From: Panacagrimonas sp965216805
GTDB taxonomy: Bacteria; Pseudomonadota; Gammaproteobacteria; Nevskiales; Nevskiaceae
NCBI RefSeq assembly: GCF_965216805.1
Contig: NZ_CBDCGN010000002.1
Coordinates: forward strand, 434,001-498,000
Reading direction: 5' to 3'
Length of the DNA stretch: 64,000 nucleotides
The translations under genes and the position numbers were made by a program. Position 1 is the first letter of the stretch; the number at the start of each line of letters is the position of its first letter. Under the pieces are notes generated by a model, which had not been told where the DNA came from, made no database searches, and saw only the letters and a list, made by a program, of their open reading frames with translations. Shown piece by piece: positions 1-8,471 of this stretch.

Positions 1-187
1 CCCGCTGACGCAGGATGAATGGAACGCGAACGTCGCCAAATGGATGCCCAGCGCTGAGGATCGTGCCTACGTGGCCTCGCTGATGGGCCGCGTCGCCGAA
101 CCCGGTCAGTACGCCAACTGGATTTCCGCCCCGCTGGTGGGCATCAACAAGCAGCCGATGGACATGCAGTATGTGCGGTTCGACTGA
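1..187 (+). CDS. boxB: Benzoyl-CoA 2,3-epoxidase oxygenase subunit BoxB, C-terminal end (partial)
   Basis: Only the last 61 codons are present, in the frame whose codons start at base 2, ending in TGA at 185-187. The tail contains WISAPLVGINKQPMDMQYVRF, which I recognise as the conserved C-terminus of BoxB, the di-iron oxygenase that epoxidises the ring of benzoyl-CoA. The identification is supported by boxA immediately downstream on the same strand, because BoxA is the reductase partner of BoxB. Start and catalytic residues lie outside the window. Confidence 0.8.
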   Translation, partial: PLTQDEWNANVAKWMPSAEDRAYVASLMGRVAEPGQYANWISAPLVGINKQPMDMQYVRFD

Positions 188-358
188 GTTTTAACGCAAC
201 AGCTTCCACCGCAAAGGCGCAAAGTCAGAAAGAGAGAACGCAAAGAAAATCTGCCGAAGGCAGGAAGCGGTTGCCGGGTGCTATCTCTTTCGATCCTTTG
301 CGACCTTCCTTTTCCCTTTGCGCCTTTGCGGTGAAGGCTTTGATTTTCGGAATTCCCG
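188..358. repeat. Inverted repeat insert between boxB and boxA (GxxExxY-type arms, no gene)
   Basis: A perfect 18-bp inverted repeat (CACCGCAAAGGCGCAAAG at 207-224, its complement at 316-333) encloses about 90 bp. Each arm is followed inward by 13-14 nt and a second CGCAAAG block, so the spacing is symmetric. The same arm design flanks the broken GxxExxY gene near 11.8-12.3 kb. No reading frame here resembles that protein, so this is either a solo copy or a deletion remnant. It separates two genes whose products form one enzyme. Confidence 0.75.
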
Positions 359-1612
359 ATGAACGCCCCCACCGAAATCCTGCGCCAGCACCTGATCGAT
401 CCAGTCATCTGCATTCGCTGCAACACCTGCGAAGAGACCTGTCCGGTCGACGCGATCACGCACGATTCGCGCAATTACGTCGTCGACCCGGCCATCTGCA
501 ATGGCTGCAACGCCTGCATCTCGCCGTGTCCGACCGGGTCCATCGACAACTGGCGCAAGGTGATCCGGGTCGAGGCTTATTCCATCGACGAGCAGCTGAC
601 CTGGGACGAGTTGCCCGAAGAGAAAGACATCGAAGGTTCCGAGGCAGGTACGCCATCCGAATCTGCTTTCGTGCCGCCGCCGGTCGATGCGACGCGCGGC
701 TCCACCACGGCGCCACGCTCTGCGCCGACGCCGACGGTCAATCTCTACACGCTCAAGCAGACTGCGACGGCCACGGTCGCCGGCAACTTTCGCGTCACCG
801 CCGCGGATCGCGATAGCGACACCCACCACATCGTGCTGGATTTCGGCTCGGTGCCGTTTCCGGTGCTCGAAGGCCAGTCGATCGGCATCATCGCGCCGGG
901 CACCGACGTGCACGGTCGCCCGCACCACGCGCGCCAGTATTCGATCGCCAGTCCACGCGACGGCGAGCGCCCGCGCTACAACAATCTGTCGCTGACCGTG
1001 AAGCGGGTGACCACCGACCACGACGGCAGGCCTACCCGCGGCGTGGCCTCCAACTATGTCTGCGATCTGGCCAAGGGCGATCAGGTCAAGGTGATCGGGC
1101 CATTCGGGTCCACCTTCCTGATGCCGGACGATCCCCGGTCCAATCTGTTGATGATCTGCACCGGTACGGGCTCGGCCCCGATGCGCGCCATGACCGAGCG
1201 CCGCCGCCGACTGTGCCGTCCGGGTCTGTGCGAGGAGGAGCGATCGAAGGCGTCGCCGGACACCGCCAACGGCCGCCTGATGCTGTTCTTCGGAGCCCGC
1301 ACGCAGGAGGAACTGCCTTACTTCGGGCCGCTCACGCAGCTGCCGAAAGATTTCATCGACATCAATCTTGCGTTCTCGCGCACCCCAGGCCAACCGCGCA
1401 AATACGTGCAGGACCTGATGCGCGAACGCGCCGACGATGTGTTGGATCTGCTTCGCAGCGAGCACACGCACATCTACGTGTGCGGTCTCAAGGGCATGGA
1501 GGACGGCGTGATGGATGCGCTTCGCTTCGCGACCGACAGTCACGGCCTGTCGTGGAAGGAGCTGCATCCACGACTCAAGGGCGAAGGGCGGCTGCACCTG
1601 GAAACCTACTAG
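359..1612 (+). CDS. boxA: Benzoyl-CoA 2,3-epoxidase reductase subunit BoxA
   Basis: BoxA is the NADPH-dependent iron-sulfur flavoprotein that feeds electrons to BoxB in the aerobic CoA-dependent box pathway of benzoate degradation. The 417-aa protein fits the family length. Two ferredoxin-type [4Fe-4S] motifs are visible near residues 20-60 (CIRCNTCEETCP and CNGCNACISPCP), followed by a low-complexity linker and a ferredoxin-NADP reductase module with the FAD-binding RQYSIASP motif and the nucleotide-binding CTGTGSAPMRA motif. It follows boxB on the same strand, separated only by a repeat insert. The start ATG gives the usual short N-terminus before the first cysteine cluster. The BoxB tail upstream makes other ferredoxin reductases unlikely. 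Confidence 0.93.
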   Translation: MNAPTEILRQHLIDPVICIRCNTCEETCPVDAITHDSRNYVVDPAICNGCNACISPCPTGSIDNWRKVIRVEAYSIDEQLTWDELPEEKDIEGSEAGTPSESAFVPPPVDATRGSTTAPRSAPTPTVNLYTLKQTATATVAGNFRVTAADRDSDTHHIVLDFGSVPFPVLEGQSIGIIAPGTDVHGRPHHARQYSIASPRDGERPRYNNLSLTVKRVTTDHDGRPTRGVASNYVCDLAKGDQVKVIGPFGSTFLMPDDPRSNLLMICTGTGSAPMRAMTERRRRLCRPGLCEEERSKASPDTANGRLMLFFGARTQEELPYFGPLTQLPKDFIDINLAFSRTPGQPRKYVQDLMRERADDVLDLLRSEHTHIYVCGLKGMEDGVMDALRFATDSHGLSWKELHPRLKGEGRLHLETY

Positions 1613-1647
1613 CCAGCGCGCCGAGTCGTTCCAATCCGGAGGCTCCA

Positions 1648-2100
1648 ATGCGATTTTCAGAGTTTCATGACGCACAGACCATCGAGCTCGGGCCGATCTC
1701 GGTCGATGCCCGCCAGATCGTGGAGTTTGCACAAGCCTACGATCCGCAATGGTTTCACACCGACCCGGTGCGCGCGGAGCAAGGCCGCTGGAACGGCCTG
1801 ATTGCCAGCGGCTGGCAGACCTGTGCACTGGCGATGAAGTTGGTGGTGCAGGAGCTGTTGAGCGATTCGGAATCGTTCGGGTCGCCGGGCTTGTCGTACC
1901 TCAAATGGACGGCCCCGGTGCGCCCTGACGACAAGCTGCGCCTGCGCCTGACCGTGCTCGAGAAGCGCGTTTCGTCCAGCGGCAGCATCGGGTCCTTGCG
2001 CTGGCGTTGGCAGTTGTTCAATGCGGCCGCGGTTCAGGTGCTGGACCTGGAAGCCACCAGCCTATTTGCGCTGGACCCCGCAGGAGCGCAATTCACATGA
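1648..2100 (+). CDS. MaoC-like acyl dehydratase (hotdog fold)
   Basis: The 150-aa protein has the MaoC/hydratase-2 signature FAQAYDPQWFHTD, containing the Asp and His expected in the active site of (R)-specific enoyl-CoA hydratases. It probably hydrates or dehydrates a CoA thioester in the cytoplasm. The start ATG is preceded by a good ribosome site (CCGGAGG at about 1636-1642). It lies 35 bp after boxA and is probably co-transcribed with it, so a role in CoA-linked aromatic or side-chain metabolism is a reasonable inference. The exact substrate cannot be read from the sequence. Confidence 0.8.
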   Translation: MRFSEFHDAQTIELGPISVDARQIVEFAQAYDPQWFHTDPVRAEQGRWNGLIASGWQTCALAMKLVVQELLSDSESFGSPGLSYLKWTAPVRPDDKLRLRLTVLEKRVSSSGSIGSLRWRWQLFNAAAVQVLDLEATSLFALDPAGAQFT

Positions 2101-2103
2101 CCG

Positions 2104-2421
2104 ATGCCTACCTCTGTTAGCCCCTATGATCCAATTCTTGCGGCGTCGGCGTACTGGAAAAATCACGAACCGGGTCGGCTCATGACGCTGGAGCAAATAT
2201 CGATACGCGCGGCAGTAGCGCGCCGACAGCACGTCCAGTACATCGACTTTGTCGAGCGCTGCGAACTGGTCTTGCAGCAGGCGCATGACCTCGGCTGGCG
2301 GGTGGCCCAGATGCTGAACGACGAACATTCGGTGCGTGCAGCCGAATCGCTCATGGGTGCACACCTGAAATCCGATTTCTGCGAGTCCACGCCGTTATCG
2401 AGGTTGATCTACGGCTTCTGA
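2104..2421 (+). CDS. Hypothetical protein, 105 aa
   Basis: This frame opens three bases after the stop of the MaoC-like gene and continues in the same direction. I do not recognise a family. The protein is soluble-looking, with no signal peptide or membrane segment, and has a helical central part around EQISIRAAVARRQHVQYIDF. Codon use is less G/C-biased at third positions than in neighbouring genes and no strong ribosome site is visible, so it could be a chance frame. A shorter opposite-strand frame covers much of the same stretch and looks no better. Confidence 0.4.
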   Translation: MPTSVSPYDPILAASAYWKNHEPGRLMTLEQISIRAAVARRQHVQYIDFVERCELVLQQAHDLGWRVAQMLNDEHSVRAAESLMGAHLKSDFCESTPLSRLIYGF

Positions 2422-2589
2422 GGCGGCGGTCGTTTCGGTCCCCGGCGCCTGCAGACGGGAAAACGGCCGGGGGTAGGGCGCGGGTAGGGCGCCGCGCCGC
2501 GCGGCCTTTTAGACTTGTGCAGTGACCAGAGGACCTGGAGCAAACGGGTCCCTACAAGACGCACCGCTACCTACTCAGAGGAGATGCAC

Positions 2590-4746
2590 ATGAAAACTCG
2601 GTACCGATGGGTTCCGCTGATCGCGCTCGGCCTTCTCGCTGCCTGCGGTCAGCAAGGCAATGCGCCTTCCGGCAGCGCCGACAAGTCCGGCAGCGACATT
2701 CCAGGGGCAACGGTGGACGGCGCGCGCATCATCGCCGCCGACACCGAGCCTGGCGCCTGGATGAGCCACGGCCGCACCTATGACGAGCAGCGCTACAGCC
2801 CGCTGGACAAGATCAACCAGGAGAGCGTCGCCGACCTGGGCCTGGCCTGGAGCTACCGGCTGGACGTCGATCGCGCCACTGAGGCGACGCCCATCGTGGT
2901 CGATGGGGTGATGTATGTCACCGGCGCATTCTCCATCGTCTCCGCGCTGGACCCGGTGAGCGGTAAGGAACTGTGGAAATACGATCCCAAGGTGCCTCGC
3001 GACAAGGGCCGCGACGGCTGCTGCGACGTTGCCAATCGTGGTGTGGCGATCTGGAAAGGCAAGGTCTACGTCGGCGCCTACGATGGCCGCCTGATTGCGC
3101 TGGACGCCAAGACCGGCGCCAAGGTGTGGGAAGTGGATACGGTGCTCAATGCCAACCGCAGCTACACCATCACCGGTGCGCCGCGCATCATCCAGGACAA
3201 GGTCATCATCGGTAACGGTGGCGCCGAACTCGGCGTGCGCGGCTACATCACCGCCTACGATTCCGAGACCGGCAAGGAGCTGTGGCGCTTCTTCACCGTG
3301 CCCGGCAATCCGGAAGATCCGCCCGAGAGCAAGGCCATGGAAATGGCGCTGCCGACCTGGAAAGGCGATCACTACTGGAAGTTTGGTGGCGGCGGCACGG
3401 TGTGGGACGCCATGGCCTACGACCCGGATCTGAATCTGCTCTACATCGGCGTGGGCAACGGCTCCACCTGGAACCGCGAGGTGCGCAGCCCCGGCGGCGG
3501 CGACAACCTGTTCCTGTCGTCCATCGTCGCGCTCAAGCCCGATACCGGCGAATACGTCTGGCATTACCAGACCACGCCAGCCGATCACTGGGACTACACC
3601 GCCACCCAGCACATGATCCTGGCCGATCTGGACATCGACGGCACTCCGCGCAAGGTGCTGATGCAGGCGCCCAAGAACGGCTTCTTCTACGTGCTGGATC
3701 GCGCCACCGGCGAGCTGCTGAGTGCCGAGAAATTCGCCCCCGCCAACTGGGCCACGCATGTCGATATGGAGACCGGCCGGCCGGTGGAGAATCCGGAGGC
3801 CGACTGGAGCAAGGAACCCAGGCTCGTTTCGCCGGGCCCGCTGGGCGCGCACAACTGGCAGCCGATGTCGTACAGCCCCAAGACCGGCCTGGTCTACATT
3901 CCGATGCAGGAGGCGGTTGCCTATTTCGTTCCCGAGGATCAGGAATACAGCGGCAAGGGCACCTGGCACATGGGCTCCAAGCCCATCGCCCTGCCCGAAG
4001 ATCCCAAGGAGCTTGCGGGAGCGGTCGCCGCTCACAAAGGTCATCTGATCGCCTGGGACCCGGTGGCGCAGAAGGAAGTCTGGCGCCAGAGCTATGTCAC
4101 CCTGTGGAACGGTGGCACCCTGAGCACCGCGGGCGACCTGGTGTTTCAGGGCACCGCAGACGGCCGCTTCGTGGCGTACTCCGCCGCCAAAGGCGACAAG
4201 CTGTGGGAAACCCCGGCCAACACCGGCGTGATGGCCGGTCCCGTCAGCTACGAGATCGACGGCGAGCAATACGTGACCGTGGCGGCCGGCTGGGGCGGTG
4301 CCTTCCCGCTGGCGCTGGGCGGTCTGTCGGAACCCGCCAAGGTGCGCCCCGAGGCGCGCATCCTGACCTACAAGCTTGGCGGCAAGGCGACGCTGCCGCC
4401 GCCGAACAACGAGGTGCTGCCACTGCCCGAGCCCCCGGAAGTCACCGCTGACGAAGCGACCATCGCCAAGGGTCGCGACCTTTACAACGCCGGCTGCGGC
4501 ATGTGCCACGGGCCCAACGCGATCTCCGGTTCGGTGCTGCCCGACCTGCGCTACATGACGCCGGAAACGCACAAGCTGTTCGCCGGCATTCTGGCGGGCG
4601 CCTATGCCGGCAAGGGCATGCCTTCGGTGATGGACAAGTTCAGTCCCGAAGATGTGGAGGCTGTGCACCAGTACATCATCCAGCGCGCGCACGACCTCAA
4701 GAAGCAGATGCCCGAGGCGGACAAGGCCGGGAGCCCGGCGGGCTGA
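2590..4746 (+). CDS. PQQ-dependent quinohemoprotein alcohol dehydrogenase, lipoprotein
   Basis: This periplasmic alcohol oxidase passes electrons from PQQ to its own heme c. It starts with a lipoprotein signal (lipobox LAAC, Cys about residue 19). The eight-bladed propeller domain has the vicinal disulfide pair Cys144-Cys145 (GCCDVANRG) and the catalytic WDY motif (Asp335). A C-terminal cytochrome c domain carries CGMCH (Cys636, Cys639, His640) and a likely axial Met677 (GKGMPS). The residue two after the catalytic Asp is Thr337 rather than Asp, which argues for calcium and against a lanthanide enzyme. The length, 718 aa, fits type II/III quinohemoproteins. ATG 2590 was preferred to ATG 2584 because of its spacing from AGAGGA. 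Substrate is unknown; a secondary or aromatic alcohol would fit the neighbourhood. Confidence 0.9.
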   Translation: MKTRYRWVPLIALGLLAACGQQGNAPSGSADKSGSDIPGATVDGARIIAADTEPGAWMSHGRTYDEQRYSPLDKINQESVADLGLAWSYRLDVDRATEATPIVVDGVMYVTGAFSIVSALDPVSGKELWKYDPKVPRDKGRDGCCDVANRGVAIWKGKVYVGAYDGRLIALDAKTGAKVWEVDTVLNANRSYTITGAPRIIQDKVIIGNGGAELGVRGYITAYDSETGKELWRFFTVPGNPEDPPESKAMEMALPTWKGDHYWKFGGGGTVWDAMAYDPDLNLLYIGVGNGSTWNREVRSPGGGDNLFLSSIVALKPDTGEYVWHYQTTPADHWDYTATQHMILADLDIDGTPRKVLMQAPKNGFFYVLDRATGELLSAEKFAPANWATHVDMETGRPVENPEADWSKEPRLVSPGPLGAHNWQPMSYSPKTGLVYIPMQEAVAYFVPEDQEYSGKGTWHMGSKPIALPEDPKELAGAVAAHKGHLIAWDPVAQKEVWRQSYVTLWNGGTLSTAGDLVFQGTADGRFVAYSAAKGDKLWETPANTGVMAGPVSYEIDGEQYVTVAAGWGGAFPLALGGLSEPAKVRPEARILTYKLGGKATLPPPNNEVLPLPEPPEVTADEATIAKGRDLYNAGCGMCHGPNAISGSVLPDLRYMTPETHKLFAGILAGAYAGKGMPSVMDKFSPEDVEAVHQYIIQRAHDLKKQMPEADKAGSPAG

Positions 4747-4766
4747 TCACTGGCAAGCGACCGCAG

Positions 4767-4797
4767 ACGCCCGGCCTGAGTGCCGGGCGTTTTTTTG
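4767..4797 (+). terminator. Rho-independent terminator after the PQQ alcohol dehydrogenase
   Basis: A 9-bp stem (ACGCCCGGC / GCCGGGCGT) with a 6-nt loop is followed directly by a run of T. It lies 20 bp downstream of the dehydrogenase stop. Very similar GCCCGGCC hairpins follow both DUF1329 genes. Confidence 0.9.
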
Positions 4798-4838
4798 GCC
4801 TAACCCGAAAAAGCGTTTGACGCCGATTTCGCGGATGA

Positions 4839-5046
4839 ACGCGGATCAAAGCGCCTAATGAAAGTTTTATCTTGGAAACCGCATTTCAACGCAAAGGCGC
4901 AAAGCCAACAGAAAGGACGCCAAGGATTTTCTGGATGGCGCCCTGCACCAGATGGGTGAACGCCGTCCACGGTGTTTTCATTTGCGCCTTGCTTGCTGTT
5001 CTTTGCGTCCTTCGCGTTCAACCGCTTTTCCCAGGTTAATCCGCGT
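4839..5046. repeat. Nested inverted repeats, gene-less relative of the GxxExxY-flanking repeat
   Basis: The outer arms are ACGCGGATCAA (4839-4849) and TTAATCCGCGT (5036-5046). The inner arms are TTCAACGCAAAGGCGCAAAG (4885-4904) and the imperfect complement at 5001-5021. Each inner arm again carries a second CGC-AAG block about 13-14 nt further in. The core is under 100 bp and has no recognisable gene. The rest of the 4798-5108 interval shows nothing else I can name. It lies between two convergent transcription units. Confidence 0.7.
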
Positions 5047-5108
5047 CGTCGGTGGCGTTCGCGTTTGTTCTCCGTCGATTCGTGTATAGCCTTGGTCGAT
5101 TGCTGTTC

Positions 5109-6302
5109 CTAGCCCGTATCCTTGCGACCGCGCAGCAGGGGGAATAAAGCCCACACGCCGAGTATCGGCCCCAACCCCATCCACGGAATCAGGCTGGCCA
5201 GAGGGTAGTGCTGCGCCAGGCTCACGAACAGCTGGATGCTGATGATGGAAATGGCGAAGCCGATGCTGTTGGTCAGGGTCAGGACGCTGCCGACCAGGGC
5301 CGGCGGCGAATTTACCGCGGTCAGCGCAGAGAACTGCGGCGAATCGCCGGAGATGGTGATCCCCCACACTACCAGCCAGATGGCGAACAGCACGAAGGGC
5401 GCATCGAGCATCCACGGCGCGATCAGGCAGCACAGCCCGCTGACCGCCAGTTGCACACCGGCCACCGGTGCGCTTCCAGCCCGCTGGGCAATCCAGCCGC
5501 CGACGGCGCACCCGAGCGCACCCGAGCCCAGCGCGGCGAACGCCCACCACGAGATCGCGACAGGATCGCTCAGCCGTAGCGCCAGGATCATCGGCATCAG
5601 CACCCACAGGGTGTACAGCTCCCACATGTGGCCGAAGTAGCCGAGTACCGAGGCGCGTACCTTGCGGTCGCCCGCCACCGCCCATAGCGCCCGAAACTGC
5701 AGACCGACGGCGCGTGCCGGTGCGTGCGCGGGTTCCGGGATGAGCAGGAACAGGGCCACCCCGGCGGCCGCCGCGATGGCCGCCACGCTGTAGAACACGC
5801 TCTGCCAGGGCCAGCCGGCCGACAGTGCGCGCAGGGCGTGGGGAAATGCACTGCCCAACACCAGCGCGCCGATCAGCAAGCCGAGCGCCGCGCCCAGGCC
5901 GCGCGGAAACCACTGCGCGGCGATCTTCATGCCCACCGGATAGATGCCGGCCAGGAAGAAGCCGGTCAGCGCTCGCCAGACGCACAGCGCGACAAACGAT
6001 TCTGCCGCGTACACCGCGGCCAGCGTGCAGACCGTCTGCGCCAGCGAGCACAGCAGAAAAACGCGGCGCGCGGAAAAGCGATCCGCCACCGACAGCAGCG
6101 CAAACACCAGCGCGCCGGTGATGAAGCCGAGCTGCACCGCCGAGGTGAGGGTGCCGACGTCGGATGCCGCCCAACCAAAGGCGAGCTGCAGGTCCGGCAT
6201 CACCGCATTGACCGCGAACCAGGTACTGGTGCCGGCCAGCTGTGCCAGCACCAGCACCGGCAGCACGCGGGCTGGTGCGGCAATCGGCGACGCCGGCGTC
6301 AC
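5109..6302 (-). CDS. MFS transporter
   Basis: This is a 397-aa, very hydrophobic protein with about twelve membrane segments and major-facilitator features. The first helix region contains QLAGTSTWFAVNAV and a short basic loop follows helices 2-3 (DRFSARRVF). It starts with GTG. It lies 39 bp downstream of a second, unrelated MFS gene on the same strand, probably in one transcript. The solute is not evident; in this neighbourhood an organic acid or aromatic acid is plausible. Confidence 0.85.
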   Translation of the reverse strand: MTPASPIAAPARVLPVLVLAQLAGTSTWFAVNAVMPDLQLAFGWAASDVGTLTSAVQLGFITGALVFALLSVADRFSARRVFLLCSLAQTVCTLAAVYAAESFVALCVWRALTGFFLAGIYPVGMKIAAQWFPRGLGAALGLLIGALVLGSAFPHALRALSAGWPWQSVFYSVAAIAAAAGVALFLLIPEPAHAPARAVGLQFRALWAVAGDRKVRASVLGYFGHMWELYTLWVLMPMILALRLSDPVAISWWAFAALGSGALGCAVGGWIAQRAGSAPVAGVQLAVSGLCCLIAPWMLDAPFVLFAIWLVVWGITISGDSPQFSALTAVNSPPALVGSVLTLTNSIGFAISIISIQLFVSLAQHYPLASLIPWMGLGPILGVWALFPLLRGRKDTG

Positions 6303-6341
6303 GGTTCTGGAGGCGTCGTGCGTGCCGACTCGCGCGTCGCG

Positions 6342-7682
6342 CTAGCGGGCGGCCATCGGCGCGGCGACGCCGGCCGATTCCAGCGAGATTTGCGAGGTCT
6401 CCGGAACGAAGCGCGATGCAATCAAACCAATGCTCACCGAGACAAAGATGTACGCCGAGATCGCCATCGAGGTGCCGTACACCTGGTACAGGGTGGTCGC
6501 AATCACCGGCACGAAGGCGCCGCCGAACAAGGTGCCGACCTGGTAGGCCAGCGAGTTTCCGGTGTAGCGCAGCCGCGTGGGGAACAGCTCGGACAGCATC
6601 GCGGCGACCGGCGAGTACATGGCTGCCAGCGGCAATGCCAGCACGAACATGGCCAGCGTCATCAACGCCAGGTTGCGTGTGTCCATCAGCAGGAAGAACG
6701 GAAACGCCCACAGCAGTCCGCCCAGCGCGCCCCAGGTGTAGACGCGCCGTCGGCCCCAGCGGTCCGACCAGTGCGCAAAGATCAGACAGGTGAACAGCCA
6801 CACCGTGGACGACAGCAGCACCAGTGTGATCATGGTGCTGCGCGGCATCTCCAGGTTGTTGACGCCGTAGCTGAGGATGTAGGCGATCAGGACATAGCCG
6901 ATCATGGCGGTGCTGGACATGGTCAGACCACCGGCAAGCACGCCTTTCCAGTGCGAACGCAACACCACGAACAGCGGCACTTTCTCCTTTTTCGGCGCCT
7001 TGGCGGTGGCGTCGGCGAACACCGGCGTCTCTTCCAGCTGCAGGCGGATCACCAGGCCCACGATCACCAGCACCGCGCTGAGCAGAAAGGGAACGCGCCA
7101 GCCCCAGGTCAGGAACTGATCTTCGGGCACGAAGGCCACCACGCTCAGGAATGCGAGATTGGCCAGGATCAGGCCGGCCGGCGTGCCGATCTGCACAAAG
7201 CCGCCATAAAGCCCGCGCCGGTTCGGCGGTGCGTACTCCACCGCCATCAGCACCGCGCCGCCCCATTCGCCGCCGATGCCGATACCCTGCAGCACACGCA
7301 GCAGTACCAGCAGGATCGGCGCCCAGATGCCGATCTGCTCGTAGGTCGGCAGCAGGCCGATCAGCACCGTGGCCAGGCCCATGCTGAGCAGGCAGAACAC
7401 CAGCATGTGCTTGCGCCCCACGCGATCGCCGAAATGGCCGATGACGATGCCGCCCAACGGCCGCGCGATGAAGCCCACCGCGAACGTGGAGAACGCCGCG
7501 AGCTGGCCGGCGAAGTCCGACACGTTGGGAAAGAACAACGGGCCGAACACCAGCGCCGCCGCCGAGGCGTATATGAAGAAGTCGTACCACTCGAAGGTGG
7601 TGCCGATGAAGCTCGCGGCCAGCACCTTGCGGGCCTGGCGCGCCTTGTCCGCAGGAACCTGCGGCTTGTCTTGCTGCGTCAT
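6342..7682 (-). CDS. MHS-family MFS transporter (metabolite:H+ symporter)
   Basis: This 446-aa inner-membrane symporter has the hallmark N-terminal stretch IGTTFEWYDFFIYASA of the metabolite:proton symporter family and the loop GHFGDRVGRKHML of MFS proteins. A conserved GIGIGGEWGGAVL segment follows. Family members import dicarboxylates, shikimate, proline/betaine or aromatic acids. Adjacency to aromatic degradation genes suggests uptake of an aromatic or organic acid, but this is inference. It is followed by another MFS gene in the same direction and preceded by the HCCA-isomerase-like gene. Confidence 0.9.
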   Translation of the reverse strand: MTQQDKPQVPADKARQARKVLAASFIGTTFEWYDFFIYASAAALVFGPLFFPNVSDFAGQLAAFSTFAVGFIARPLGGIVIGHFGDRVGRKHMLVFCLLSMGLATVLIGLLPTYEQIGIWAPILLVLLRVLQGIGIGGEWGGAVLMAVEYAPPNRRGLYGGFVQIGTPAGLILANLAFLSVVAFVPEDQFLTWGWRVPFLLSAVLVIVGLVIRLQLEETPVFADATAKAPKKEKVPLFVVLRSHWKGVLAGGLTMSSTAMIGYVLIAYILSYGVNNLEMPRSTMITLVLLSSTVWLFTCLIFAHWSDRWGRRRVYTWGALGGLLWAFPFFLLMDTRNLALMTLAMFVLALPLAAMYSPVAAMLSELFPTRLRYTGNSLAYQVGTLFGGAFVPVIATTLYQVYGTSMAISAYIFVSVSIGLIASRFVPETSQISLESAGVAAPMAAR

Positions 7683-7777
7683 GTGCTTGTAGTGCTTGAT
7701 TGATGCCGGTCAGAAGGCCGACGCTCCCCTTTTGACAACCATTTTCACTCAGCCGCGTATCGGGTGAAACCGTTGCT

Positions 7778-8410
7778 TCAGAAATCGCCGTTTGCCGCCT
7801 GCGCCCAGGCCAGAGCGGCCTCCAGTCGATCGTTGCCCCAGAACACTTCGTTGCCGACCACGAAGCTGGGTGCGCCGAACAGATCCAGCGCCTGCGCGCG
7901 CTCGGTCTGGGCCCGGAGTTGTGCCTTGGCTTGCGGCGCCTGGCCCGCTGCCAGCACGCTTGCCGGCAAGTCCAGCGAGTGCAGCACCTGCTGGATCACG
8001 GCCGGGTCGGCGATGTCCAGATCCTCGGCGAAGTTGGCGCTGTAGACGCGGCGGACGAATTCCGGCAACCAGGCGGCGTGCGCGTGCGCACAGGCGATAC
8101 GGGCCGCCAGCAGACCATTGCGCGGAAACTGCGAGGGCTGGCGCAGGGGCAGCCCGGTTGCCGCACAGATACGTGCCAGGTCGCGCCACATGTAGCGGCC
8201 CTTGGCGGGATAAACGTTGAACGGCGAATCGTTCCAGCCCTGCATGCTGAAAATTGGGCCGAGCAGGAATGGGTGCCACGCCAGCGTCACGCCCGCTTCG
8301 AGGGCCGCGCTTTCCACCCGCATCGCCGCGGGATAGGAGTAGGTACTGGCGAACTCGAACCAGAATTCCAGGAGCGGTGCGGCCGCATTCGAAGAGGAGG
8401 GTGTGCTCAC
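7778..8410 (-). CDS. 2-hydroxychromene-2-carboxylate isomerase-like protein (DsbA/GST-kappa fold)
   Basis: The N-terminal FWFEFASTYSYPAAMR motif, with the active-site-type Ser in a FASxYSY context, and the C-terminal GAPSFVVGNEVFWGNDR are typical of HCCA isomerases. These glutathione-dependent enzymes occur in naphthalene and other aromatic pathways, though many homologues have no proven substrate. I chose GTG 8410 because it places the first strand near the N-terminus; an ATG at 8482 would add 24 poorly conserved residues and overlap the upstream gene. The length, about 210 aa, is normal. It lies between the regulator and the MHS transporter on the same strand. Confidence 0.82.
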   Translation of the reverse strand: MSTPSSSNAAAPLLEFWFEFASTYSYPAAMRVESAALEAGVTLAWHPFLLGPIFSMQGWNDSPFNVYPAKGRYMWRDLARICAATGLPLRQPSQFPRNGLLAARIACAHAHAAWLPEFVRRVYSANFAEDLDIADPAVIQQVLHSLDLPASVLAAGQAPQAKAQLRAQTERAQALDLFGAPSFVVGNEVFWGNDRLEAALAWAQAANGDF

Positions 8411-8471
8411 GCGCGCAGGATGACAGAGTGATCTGGATGGGCGAAGTGGGCCGGGCTTCGGGACGCATCGC

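Noticed and set aside
2590..4746. Lanthanide-dependent methanol dehydrogenase (XoxF)
   Set aside because: There is a fused cytochrome c domain and the residue two after the catalytic Asp is Thr, not Asp.
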